A stretch of 64,000 nt of DNA from Sulfurospirillum diekertiae (GTDB taxonomy: Bacteria > Campylobacterota > Campylobacteria > Campylobacterales > Sulfurospirillaceae), in the NCBI RefSeq assembly GCF_011769985.2, contig NZ_CP039734.2, positions 1,984,001 through 2,048,000 on the forward strand, written 5' to 3'. Positions 26,157-34,706 of the stretch are shown one piece after another. Every line of letters begins with the position of its first letter. The stretch's first letter is position 1. The notes under the pieces were generated by a model. The model saw only the letters and a list, made by a program, of their open reading frames with translations. It had not been told where the DNA came from and ran no database searches. A program made the position numbers and the translations under genes.

Positions 26157-26863
26157 TGAGCCTTCTCCATCATACGCGCCGTTGGACCATCGTGTTGAAT
26201 TTTCCCATCGACAAAATTAACCAGTCGTTTGGCATATTCGGCAATATCGGGCTCATGCGTGACTAAAACAACCGTAATGCCCTCTTTTTCGTTGAGATCA
26301 CTAAAAAGCTGCATAATCTCTTGACTCGTCTTAGTATCCAGATTTCCTGTCGGCTCATCCGCTAAAATAAGTTTGGGGTGATTGACAAGGGCACGAGCAA
26401 TGGCAACGCGTTGTTGCTGTCCTCCTGAGATATGTGTGGGAAGATACGTTCCAAACGATTCTAATCCCACGCTTTTGAGCACCATTTTCGCTCTTTCTCT
26501 GCGCTCATGCAAGCTCACCTCTGCATACACTAAAGGCAAGGCAACATTGTCGATCAAGCTTTTGCGAGGCAACAAATTAAAACCTTGAAAAACAAATCCA
26601 ATCACCGTGTTGCGAAGTGTTGCAAGATCATTTTTACTTAAAGAAGATGTATTGGTTTGATTGAGAAAATACTCTCCCGCAGTTGCTTTATCAAGACAGC
26701 CAAGAATGTTCATAAAGGTTGATTTGCCCGAACCAGAAGGTCCCATAATCGCTACGAATTCACCGCTTTGAATGGTCATATCCACCCCTTTTAGCACACA
26801 CACTTCTCCCGCATCGGTATAATAATTTTTCGTTAACTGCGTGATTTGGATGACTTCATTCAT
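26153..26863 (-). CDS. MacB-type ABC exporter ATPase
   Basis: 236 residues. Walker A GPSGSGKSTFMNILG, signature SGGQQQRVAIARALVN, Walker B LILADEPTGNLD and the switch VTHEPDIAEY are intact. KNYYTDAGEVCVLKGV at the start is typical of the LolD/MacB ATPase group. The start and stop overlap the neighbours (26863 and 26153), so it is one translation-coupled block with the permease and the adaptor. Confidence 0.9.
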   Translation of the reverse strand: MNEVIQITQLTKNYYTDAGEVCVLKGVDMTIQSGEFVAIMGPSGSGKSTFMNILGCLDKATAGEYFLNQTNTSSLSKNDLATLRNTVIGFVFQGFNLLPRKSLIDNVALPLVYAEVSLHERRERAKMVLKSVGLESFGTYLPTHISGGQQQRVAIARALVNHPKLILADEPTGNLDTKTSQEIMQLFSDLNEKEGITVVLVTHEPDIAEYAKRLVNFVDGKIQHDGPTARMMEKAQ

Positions 26864-28047
26864 TAGAAGGGTCTTCCCATTGGACCACCTACTGCGGCTG
26901 CTTTTGCAAAAGCTTTTGACTCTTCAAGGATGATTTTATCACCTGCTTTAAGTTCATCGCTCACGATCTCAGTAAAACGATTATCACTAATCCCTGTCGT
27001 CACTTTAATGGCTTTTGGCTCACCGTTTTCAAACACATACAATACGCCAGTATTTGGTTCTTTTCTTTCTTTTTTAGCTTTTTGAGTATCGCCTGTTCCT
27101 TTGGGCGACATTTCTGTGGGCTTATAACGCAGTGCCGCATTAGGAACAACCAAAACATTTTTACGCTCTGCCAAAATGACATTCACATACGCCGTCATGC
27201 CAGGGGCTAAGATTTCATCTGGATTTTTGAGGGTTACAACCACATCGTACGTGACAACATTGGAAACGGTTGTGGCATTCAGCCTAACTTGTTTGACAAC
27301 ACCGGTGAAAGCGTTATTGGGAAACGCATCAACTGCAAAATTAACGTTCTGCCCCACTTTGATGCGACCAATGTCGGCTTCTGCAAAGTTGGAGTCAATC
27401 TGCATTTCACGAAGATCTTGCGCGATTTTAAACAGTACCGGTGCTTGCAAACTTGCTGCCACTGTCTGGCCTACATCAATTTGTCGATCAACCACAACAC
27501 CCGAAACGGGAGAGCGCACAATCGTATACCCTTGATTGGTACGGTCTTTTTGAGACTGTGCACGCGCTAAATCAAGTGCGGCACGAGCCGACTTTAAGGC
27601 TTGCACCGAAGAGTCTAAATCTTGTTTAGAGATATACTCTTTTGAAAAAAGTTCCCGCGATCTTTTTTCATTGGCAACAGCAAGCTCCAGTGAGGCTTCA
27701 GCACTTTTAACACTCGCCGCACTTTGCGCCGCTTGTGCATCTAACAGTGCAGGGTCAAGCTCAGCCAAAATTTGTCCTTCTGTAACACGATCATTAAAAT
27801 CAACATAGAGTTTAATCACCTTACCAGAGACTTGCGTACCTACCGTTACCAAAACCAAAGGGTTGAGTGTGCCATTGGCAGCAACACTTTGTGTGATGTC
27901 ACCTAGTTCTAACGTGTGAAATTTATATTTTGCTTCAAGGGGTGGTTTCGTGTAGATTTCCCACGCTTTATAGCCACCCAAACCAACAGCGATCAGAACG
28001 ATCAAAAGGGTCAATTTGTGTAACAGTATCGTTTTTAAAAAGTTCAT
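26863..28047 (-). CDS. macA: MacA-type periplasmic adaptor (membrane fusion protein)
   Basis: 394 residues. An N-terminal TM anchor (about 8-25) is followed by the biotinyl-lipoyl halves: VAANGTLNPLVLVTVGTQVSGKV and IVRSPVSGVVVDRQIDVGQTV. Between them is a coiled-coil hairpin rich in Ala/Glu/Ser, where the outer-membrane channel docks. Beta-barrel and membrane-proximal domains follow. It links the MacB pump to the TolC-like protein and overlaps that gene by 4 nt. Confidence 0.9.
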   Translation of the reverse strand: MNFLKTILLHKLTLLIVLIAVGLGGYKAWEIYTKPPLEAKYKFHTLELGDITQSVAANGTLNPLVLVTVGTQVSGKVIKLYVDFNDRVTEGQILAELDPALLDAQAAQSAASVKSAEASLELAVANEKRSRELFSKEYISKQDLDSSVQALKSARAALDLARAQSQKDRTNQGYTIVRSPVSGVVVDRQIDVGQTVAASLQAPVLFKIAQDLREMQIDSNFAEADIGRIKVGQNVNFAVDAFPNNAFTGVVKQVRLNATTVSNVVTYDVVVTLKNPDEILAPGMTAYVNVILAERKNVLVVPNAALRYKPTEMSPKGTGDTQKAKKERKEPNTGVLYVFENGEPKAIKVTTGISDNRFTEIVSDELKAGDKIILEESKAFAKAAAVGGPMGRPF

Positions 28048-29402
28048 GGTTGTCCTTTTATCGTTGAAAAATCAAGTGAGCCCATCGCTTTAGCAAGGCT
28101 CGCTTTGGTAATGTACCAATTATAGAGTGACTGAATGTACTGCTGTTTGGCACTGGCAAGCGCACTTTGAGCACTGAGGAGATCAAGGATCGTGCCCACG
28201 CCTGCTTTATACCGACCTAGAGCAAGGTCATAGGAAGCTTGCGCACTCGCAACCAAGTCACTACTCGTGCGTGTTGCTTGGGTTTCACTGATTAACGTTT
28301 GATACGTTTGATATACTTCTAAATTGGCACTTTGAGAAAGTTTATCATACTCTGCTTCATTTATTTTGAGCTGTTGTTGCGCTGCTTGCACTTTATACTT
28401 GGTATTAAACCCTGTAAAGATGGGAATGCTCACATAAAGTCCGATGCTAGAGGTTCGCTGTGCGGTATCAAAAACGGTATTGGTATGTCCTGACGTTGCA
28501 GAGAGTGAAAAAGTAGGCATGTTGTCTGCTTTGGCTGCTTTTATATTGGCTTCAGCCGCTTTAATCTTTGCACCTGCTGCCATAAGATCGGGTCGAAGTT
28601 TTTGTGCTTCTTCCATCAACGCTCTTATATTGCTTTCAAACACTTCACTGGGGATATCCAGCTTGGGTGTTTGAAGCTGTAAGGTTGTATCGGGAAGAAG
28701 TCCTAAAACACTGGCAAGCGTTCCTTGTGCACTTTTGACATTGCCTTCGGCTTGAATACGGTTTAGCATCGCTTGGGAATACGCCGTCTGAGCTTGCAAA
28801 GTGTCTGCGGGTGTGGCTGTTCCTACCGTGTAGCGTGTCTTGGCTGCATTGAGGCTCTCTAGGGCAGAGCGCTCAGCCTCGCGGCTAGCTTCGAGGGAAG
28901 CATTTGAGCCAAACAAGGCATAGTACGCTTGGATGGCAGAGAGAAATACGGTTTGAATCGTATCATTTTCCGAAAAGAGTGCTACATCGAGCAGTGATTT
29001 TGCATTGTCATAGGTTGCATCACGTTTGCCAAAATCGTACAGTAGATAGGAAAGCGTTACGCCAACATTTTCTTGATTGCCTGTTTGGGTTTCACTACTT
29101 TCAGCCCTGAGAATGGAACCCGTTGCGCTCAGTGTTGGCAAATACGCCGAGCGACTCACTCCCACTTGTGCGGCTTGGTAGAGCGATGTTTGCCATGCTA
29201 TTTTGGTCTGCGGATTGTTGCACAACGCACTCATCACCACATCCGATAAACCCAATGTTTTTCGTACATCGATGGTTGCACACGATGCTAATTTGGCTTG
29301 TTGATTTGGAACGAGTGCATGGGTATTCAATGGATCGAATTCCTCCGCACCAAGCATACTCATGATGCCAAAAACCACACACCCTAGTAACTTCAACTGC
29401 AT
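28044..29402 (-). CDS. TolC-family outer-membrane efflux protein
   Basis: 452 residues with a signal peptide (VVFGIMSMLGAEEF). Two OEP repeats of long alpha-helices are clear, each with an AxxTxPADTLQAQTAY or GVGTILDLLSAQSAL motif (TATPADTLQAQ and GTILDLLSAQ), a TolC-family mark. It is the first gene of the operon tolC-like, macA, ATPase, permease, with a TATAAT box on the minus strand at 29434-29439. Confidence 0.88.
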   Translation of the reverse strand: MQLKLLGCVVFGIMSMLGAEEFDPLNTHALVPNQQAKLASCATIDVRKTLGLSDVVMSALCNNPQTKIAWQTSLYQAAQVGVSRSAYLPTLSATGSILRAESSETQTGNQENVGVTLSYLLYDFGKRDATYDNAKSLLDVALFSENDTIQTVFLSAIQAYYALFGSNASLEASREAERSALESLNAAKTRYTVGTATPADTLQAQTAYSQAMLNRIQAEGNVKSAQGTLASVLGLLPDTTLQLQTPKLDIPSEVFESNIRALMEEAQKLRPDLMAAGAKIKAAEANIKAAKADNMPTFSLSATSGHTNTVFDTAQRTSSIGLYVSIPIFTGFNTKYKVQAAQQQLKINEAEYDKLSQSANLEVYQTYQTLISETQATRTSSDLVASAQASYDLALGRYKAGVGTILDLLSAQSALASAKQQYIQSLYNWYITKASLAKAMGSLDFSTIKGQP

Positions 29403-29546
29403 TGGTATCCTTACGTAATGGACTCTTGATTTTATTATACTACGTTAATAGTAACATGAATTTGCTAACACTTCTTTACATGTAATACTTTAGTTTTAGT
29501 TTGGTTGTATACTTAGATCATAGAAATGATTTTGCAAGGAGTTCCT

Positions 29547-30338
29547 ATGTCTTCGTCATTCTCTTTGGTATCCATATCACTTCCCACCCCTTTTGCTAAA
29601 CATGAGATAGAAACACTGCTGGATTGTTCATTAAAAAAAGGAATCGAAAAAGCCTTTTACTGGCAATACCGTGAAACGTTCTTAGTCTATACCCAATTCA
29701 ATGTCCTCACCTTTATCAACTGGGACAAAGAGTCCATCTATAAAGCACTTATGAAACTGGGATTAAAGCATGCAGACACATTTGAACAGCACACTATTTT
29801 CCAAGATTATCCCATTCTCATAGAACCCGATTTAGACGTTACATGTAAAGTGAGTAACGAGCAGATTATCCTGAAAGAACCCCTCTCGCTTTATCTCATT
29901 ATCATTGCGCTTGTTGTCTCACAAAGTGTCGGGCTGGAAAAGTATGAGCAAGACCTCAACGTCCATTTTGATAAGAGCCAACAACTGCTTGACCTCACCC
30001 AAAGCTACGCACTGCTCAAACGTTCCAAACTCATCGAATTTGCACGAACATTAATGAATATTCAGCATGGCATGGTCAGTGATCTTTTGTTGTTAGATAA
30101 GCCCAATATTTTATGGGATAACGAAGAAGCAGAAAAACTTTACAATAGGCTTTCATCAACACTTGAACTCAAAGATCGCTTTGAGATTGTAGAGCATAAA
30201 CTCACGCATCTTAAAGAGGACATAAGCATGTCACTCGATCTTTTCAACCAAAAACACAGTGAATTTTTAGAGTGGATTATTATAGGACTGATCGGTTTTG
30301 AAATCATAATGGGGCTGATCGAATTTTTTAAACATTAA
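29547..30338 (+). CDS. RMD1/DUF155-family protein with a C-terminal membrane helix
   Basis: 263 residues from ATG 29547, with AAGGAG 6 nt upstream; an upstream in-frame ATG lacks this. The segments IEKAFYWQYRETFLVYTQFNVLTFINWD and LIIIALVVSQSVGLEKYE, the coiled helix LSSTLELKDRFEIVEHKLTHL and a final TM helix (about 245-262, EWIIIGLIGFEIIMG) follow the RMD1/YagE family. Yeast members are mitochondrial; bacterial function is unknown. One TTACATGTAA copy reads VTCKVS. Confidence 0.75.
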   Translation: MSSSFSLVSISLPTPFAKHEIETLLDCSLKKGIEKAFYWQYRETFLVYTQFNVLTFINWDKESIYKALMKLGLKHADTFEQHTIFQDYPILIEPDLDVTCKVSNEQIILKEPLSLYLIIIALVVSQSVGLEKYEQDLNVHFDKSQQLLDLTQSYALLKRSKLIEFARTLMNIQHGMVSDLLLLDKPNILWDNEEAEKLYNRLSSTLELKDRFEIVEHKLTHLKEDISMSLDLFNQKHSEFLEWIIIGLIGFEIIMGLIEFFKH

Positions 30339-30413
30339 GACTCAGCCACCAATTTTTTGACGATCTTTCGCACGAGTGGAACAACGGTTAAAACCGCAGG
30401 AAAGGCGATGAAA

Positions 30414-31241
30414 TCAAACTTTTTCTCCTAAAATACGCACTTCACGTTGCGGATAAGGGATGCTGATATTGTTTACATGTAAAGTGTTATAGAGGGCAAG
30501 ATTGACTTCAAATTGTGTCTTAAAATAGCTCTTGGTCGGAACCCAATAGCGAAGCCCCAATTCAATAGAACTATCGCCAAACTTAGCAATACCCACGACA
30601 GGTTTGTGCGTATTGCTGACCTCTTTAAAGCCCGATAATACCTCTTTGATCAAGGCAATCGCTTTAGTGGGGTCTTCCTCGTAGGTTACGCCAATACTTG
30701 ACTCCACAATGCGAAATTCAAAAGAGTTGACCAACACATCACCGATCATCTTTTTATTGGGGATGGTGATGAGCTCTTCATCTTCATTGCGAAGCACGGT
30801 ATAGGAGAGTTTGATCTCTTCTACCACGCCGTAAAAATTACCGATGGAAAGGGTATCACCCACTTTAAACGGACGGCTGATGATAAGAAGCACCCCAGCT
30901 GCATAGTTCGAAACACTGCCTTGAAGTGCTAAGCCAGCAGTTAAGGAAACAGCGCCAATAGCCGCGACAAAAGGCGCAATAGAAATACCTACTTTTCCAA
31001 GGGCTATGATGATCATTGCAGCAAAAATCAGCATTTTGACGACACTCGCCACAAATTTTGAAAGGGTCATGTCAAAATGATGGCTTTCAAAAAGGCGCAT
31101 CAAAAGAGTATAGGTATACTTTGCCGCAAACCATCCGATAATGACGATAATCAGCGCCCCAATCAGTTGAAAACTATAGTTGGTTAAAAACTCAATAGCG
31201 ATATTGTAAAACTTTTGAAGGGTTTGCAGTTCTTTGTCCAT
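30414..31241 (-). CDS. mscS: Small-conductance mechanosensitive channel, MscS family
   Basis: 275 residues, close to E. coli MscS. Three TM helices (about 15-35, 62-85 and 88-120) end in the pore helix AIGAVSLTAGLALQGSVSNYAAGVLLIISRPFKVGD, the family signature. The cytoplasmic beta domain follows (TIPNKKMIGDVLVNSFEF). It opens on membrane tension to release solutes after osmotic down-shock. The region 3' of the stop carries an odd coding-like tail (see findings). Confidence 0.9.
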   Translation of the reverse strand: MDKELQTLQKFYNIAIEFLTNYSFQLIGALIIVIIGWFAAKYTYTLLMRLFESHHFDMTLSKFVASVVKMLIFAAMIIIALGKVGISIAPFVAAIGAVSLTAGLALQGSVSNYAAGVLLIISRPFKVGDTLSIGNFYGVVEEIKLSYTVLRNEDEELITIPNKKMIGDVLVNSFEFRIVESSIGVTYEEDPTKAIALIKEVLSGFKEVSNTHKPVVGIAKFGDSSIELGLRYWVPTKSYFKTQFEVNLALYNTLHVNNISIPYPQREVRILGEKV

Positions 31242-31305
31242 CTGTTTAACCTTTGCGATGAAGTAAAATATTATAGCATAGGATCATTTGAAGGAATAAA
31301 AAGTG

Positions 31306-31311
31306 TATAAT
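31306..31311 (+). promoter_or_regulatory. -10 element for the FIST-PAS-GGDEF-EAL gene
   Basis: TATAAT preceded by GTG in an AT-rich stretch, 68 nt before the ATG at 31379. Confidence 0.4.
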
Positions 31312-31378
31312 TAGTCTTGCCTTTAATAAAAAATAAACATAAAATAATCGTTTCTATTCACATAAAAGGGAAAATCTT

Positions 31379-34150
31379 ATGAAAGTTTCAAATTTCACGT
31401 TTGAGGATTTTTCATCGCTGAAAAAGCGTATTGAATCCGGGGCTTTTGAAAACGAACCATCCCTTTTAGTGCAATTTTTTGATGGTCGCAACGACGAACA
31501 GCTTTTTAGCGATCTTGCCTCCACACTTTCGACGTTGCTCCCTCAAGCAACGATCTTAGGTGTGACCACAGCAGGAGAAATCCTCGATGGGAAAATGCTT
31601 GAAAACACCGTCACACTCTCTTTTTGTGCCTTCACACATACAAAACTCATTCCCCTTTATACGCGCCGTTGTAATTTTAACGGTGGAATTTCTGTCGTTC
31701 AACATCTCAGTCATAATGTCAAAGCGGCCATCTTTTTCAGTGAAGGCTTGCAAGGTGAACCTGAAGAATTTTTAAGTGGCGTTAATTTTATACGCAAAGA
31801 TTTAACCATTGCAGGTGGTGCAGCAGCAGATTATGGGAGGTTTGCGAGAACGTTAATTGCTTTAAATGGTACCGTGTACACTCATGGCGTTGTGGGTGTG
31901 GCATTTGACAATCTCTCTTTAAAAATCCTCAATCATTGGAAACTTAACTGGAATCCTATTGGCAAACCGATGGTCATTACAAAAGTGCTCAACAATACGA
32001 TTTTTGAGCTTGATCAAACACCTATCTTTGAGGTTATTCGCCACTATTTTGGAGATGATGTTGTTGCTCATCTTCCTTCCAGTATCGTCAAATTTCCGCT
32101 CATTAAAACCGAAAAAGGTGTTTATATTGCCAGAGCGCCTATTGCCGTTACGGAGAATGCCCTCGTTTTTGCAGGTAATTTTAAGGCAGGCGATCGTGTT
32201 CGTTTTGGTATTGCCAATGTTGATGAAATCGTGGAAAACAATGATGCAAGGCTTCTTCTTAAACCTGAAGTTGTCTGGATATATTCGTGTATGGGGCGTA
32301 AAGCATTTGCTGGTGAAATTCTTGAAAGTGAATTCCTAACCTACAACATCTTAGGCACAACCTGCGGCTTTTTTAGTTATGGTGAATTTTTCAAAACATC
32401 TCGTTCCTCTCAGATGATGAATCTCACCACCACGGTTTTGGCATTGAGTGAACAAGAAGAGCTCGAAACATTACCCCAGCCGAGTAGAAAACAGTTGGAT
32501 GAAAAACACGAGAACATTGCAGTCATGTCTAGACTGACAAATGCTGTCGTGGATGAACTTGAACATACGATTAAAACACTCGATGCTTATAAACTAGCCC
32601 TTGATGCAAACTCTATTGTCTCTAAAACAAACACTCAAGGCATTATCACCTATGTCAATGACCTTTTTGTCAAAATTTCAGGCTACACCAGAGAGGAGCT
32701 TATTGGTAAGTCGCACAATATCATTCGCCATCCCGATGTCCCGAATGGTACTTTTAAAGATATGTGGACGACCATCAAAAAGGGTCACGTATGGAAAGGT
32801 CTCATCATCAATAAAGCCAAATCAGGAGAGCCTTACTATGTCGATACGACCATCATTCCACTTTTTGATGAGAACAAACAAATCGTCGAGTACATCTCCA
32901 CACGCAATGACCTCACCAAGATCATCAAGCAACAAAAACAAATTTTAAAACAGACCACCGATGCGTTAACCAACCTGCCCAATCGTGTGAAGCTTTTTGA
33001 AGATATTGCCGTATCTCAAAATCCGATTATTGCACTGATCAACATTGATGGCTTTGGTGAAATTAACCGCTTCTACGGGTTTGAAAGTGGCAATACACTC
33101 CTTCGAGAGTTTTCCGCTCTTTTTCTTGAGATGTTAAACCTTACACCCTACTCGCTTTATAAACTTGAAGCAGACAACTTTGTCATTTTTGGGGATGGAG
33201 AAGATAATGAGCTATTTTGCACTACCATGGAAAAATTCATCAACCAAGTCCATACCCATCAATTTTTAGCAGATATGCAAGGAATTACCACACGCATTAG
33301 TGTAGGAATTGCGGTTGAGAAAGAACAAATTCTCTCCCATGCGGAAGAAGCCCTCAAACAAGCACTTCTACGCAATATGGACTGGATGCTCTCCGATAAA
33401 AAGGAAGAAGCCATACACCTGCAAAACTTTCAAATGCTCCATACGCTTAAAAGTGCCATTGAACAGGGGAGAATTGTCCCCTACTACCAAGCGCTTGTTC
33501 ATCTCAAAAGCAACAAAACAACCAAATATGAAAGCTTAATACGCTTGATTGATGAAAATGGCAAGGTCTATTCGCCCTACTTCTTTCTCGAAGTCGCTAA
33601 AAAATCGAAGTATTACTTAGCGCTCACACGCATTATGATTGAAAAAACACTTTTGGATTTTACCCATCGAGAAGAGAACGTGGCAATCAACCTATCGGTG
33701 GAAGACATCGAAGATGCAGAAACCGTTTTATTCATCAAAAATGCGATTAAAAACTTTGTAGAGCCTTCACGCATCACTTTTGAATTGACTGAAACTGAAG
33801 CCATCAAAGACTATCTCACCATCATCTCTTTTATCGCATCGGTCAAAGAGTTGGGTGTTAAAATCGCCATTGATGATTTTGGAAGTGGCTACTCAAACTT
33901 TGCCTATCTCGCGCAATTTAATGCCAATATTTTAAAAATAGATGGTACCATCATCCAAAAAATAACAACCGATTCTAGTGCATATCAAATTGCTGCGGCG
34001 ATTAATGACTTTGCAAAACGGTTGGGTTTGCAAACCGTTGCAGAGTTTGTCTTTGATGAAGCAACCAATGATGTTGTTAAAGATCTCAACATTGACTTTG
34101 CACAAGGCTACTTTCACGCTGAGCCCTTGCCGATCGAAAAACTACCATAA
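31379..34150 (+). CDS. FIST-PAS-GGDEF-EAL signalling protein
   Basis: 923 residues, soluble. FIST_N (about 25-220) and FIST_C (about 230-375) form a probable ligand-sensing module. A PAS domain starts near 410 with NTQGIITYVNDLFVKISGY and an Aer-like HNIIRHPDVP. The GGDEF domain (about 520-675) is degenerate, with LEADNF near 596 where GGDEF should be. The EAL domain (about 690-920) reads YESLIRL near 717 but keeps ELTE near 802 and DDFGSGYS near 832, so c-di-GMP hydrolysis is plausible and synthesis is not. Confidence 0.88.
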   Translation: MKVSNFTFEDFSSLKKRIESGAFENEPSLLVQFFDGRNDEQLFSDLASTLSTLLPQATILGVTTAGEILDGKMLENTVTLSFCAFTHTKLIPLYTRRCNFNGGISVVQHLSHNVKAAIFFSEGLQGEPEEFLSGVNFIRKDLTIAGGAAADYGRFARTLIALNGTVYTHGVVGVAFDNLSLKILNHWKLNWNPIGKPMVITKVLNNTIFELDQTPIFEVIRHYFGDDVVAHLPSSIVKFPLIKTEKGVYIARAPIAVTENALVFAGNFKAGDRVRFGIANVDEIVENNDARLLLKPEVVWIYSCMGRKAFAGEILESEFLTYNILGTTCGFFSYGEFFKTSRSSQMMNLTTTVLALSEQEELETLPQPSRKQLDEKHENIAVMSRLTNAVVDELEHTIKTLDAYKLALDANSIVSKTNTQGIITYVNDLFVKISGYTREELIGKSHNIIRHPDVPNGTFKDMWTTIKKGHVWKGLIINKAKSGEPYYVDTTIIPLFDENKQIVEYISTRNDLTKIIKQQKQILKQTTDALTNLPNRVKLFEDIAVSQNPIIALINIDGFGEINRFYGFESGNTLLREFSALFLEMLNLTPYSLYKLEADNFVIFGDGEDNELFCTTMEKFINQVHTHQFLADMQGITTRISVGIAVEKEQILSHAEEALKQALLRNMDWMLSDKKEEAIHLQNFQMLHTLKSAIEQGRIVPYYQALVHLKSNKTTKYESLIRLIDENGKVYSPYFFLEVAKKSKYYLALTRIMIEKTLLDFTHREENVAINLSVEDIEDAETVLFIKNAIKNFVEPSRITFELTETEAIKDYLTIISFIASVKELGVKIAIDDFGSGYSNFAYLAQFNANILKIDGTIIQKITTDSSAYQIAAAINDFAKRLGLQTVAEFVFDEATNDVVKDLNIDFAQGYFHAEPLPIEKLP

Positions 34151-34175
34151 CGTTTTACATGTAAAGCATGACCAT

Positions 34176-34577
34176 CTATTTTTTGATGGAATGCACGCTC
34201 TCTTTTGTCCCTGCATAAAAAACAACAATTTCCACCGCTTCATCGCCCTCATTGACGCCATAATGCCATCGATCCACCACCTCAATCAGCGCATCACCCG
34301 CTTTAAGCTGTAATGTTTTGTTCTCATCGGTCACCACTGTAAGCGCGCCTTTGACCATATACCCCGCATTGATGATAGGATGCTTGTGCAGCGGAAGCGT
34401 CGTGTGAGCAGGAATCGTAATCTTCAAAACCGAAATCTCAGGTGCGTCCTTTGGGTAAGCAGGCAAGCGTGATCCATCCCAACTTTGAGTTGACTTCACA
34501 AGCGTCACCGATTCTACATTTCCAGCAGCAAAAATAGAGATTGATAGAAGAACAAAAAGGAAGAGTAATTTTTTCAT
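34176..34577 (-). CDS. Secreted cupin-domain protein
   Basis: 133 residues with a signal peptide (FVLLSISIFAAGNVES). The cupin core runs from about 45 to 125: HTTLPLHKHPIINAGYMVKGALTV supplies a His-x-His pair and GDALIEVVDRWHYGVNEGDE the second motif with another His, enough for metal binding. Likely a small periplasmic cupin of unknown substrate. TTTACATGTAAA copies flank the gene on both sides (34154-34165 and 34616-34627). Confidence 0.8.
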   Translation of the reverse strand: MKKLLFLFVLLSISIFAAGNVESVTLVKSTQSWDGSRLPAYPKDAPEISVLKITIPAHTTLPLHKHPIINAGYMVKGALTVVTDENKTLQLKAGDALIEVVDRWHYGVNEGDEAVEIVVFYAGTKESVHSIKK

Positions 34578-34615
34578 GAGCGACCTTATGATGGGAGTTT
34601 TGAGACTATTTTAGC

Positions 34616-34663
34616 TTTACATGTAAAGGGTTGTCAAGGAAGGAGATACTCTTTACATGTAAA
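34616..34663. repeat. Pair of TTTACATGTAAA palindromes in one intergenic region
   Basis: Two perfect 12-mers at 34616-34627 and 34652-34663, centres 36 bp apart, lie between the cupin gene (minus) and the DUF4209-like gene (plus). Confidence 0.9.
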
Positions 34664-34706
34664 AGTAATTGGCGTAGAATAAGAGAAATGCTTTGGAGAT
34701 ATTACG

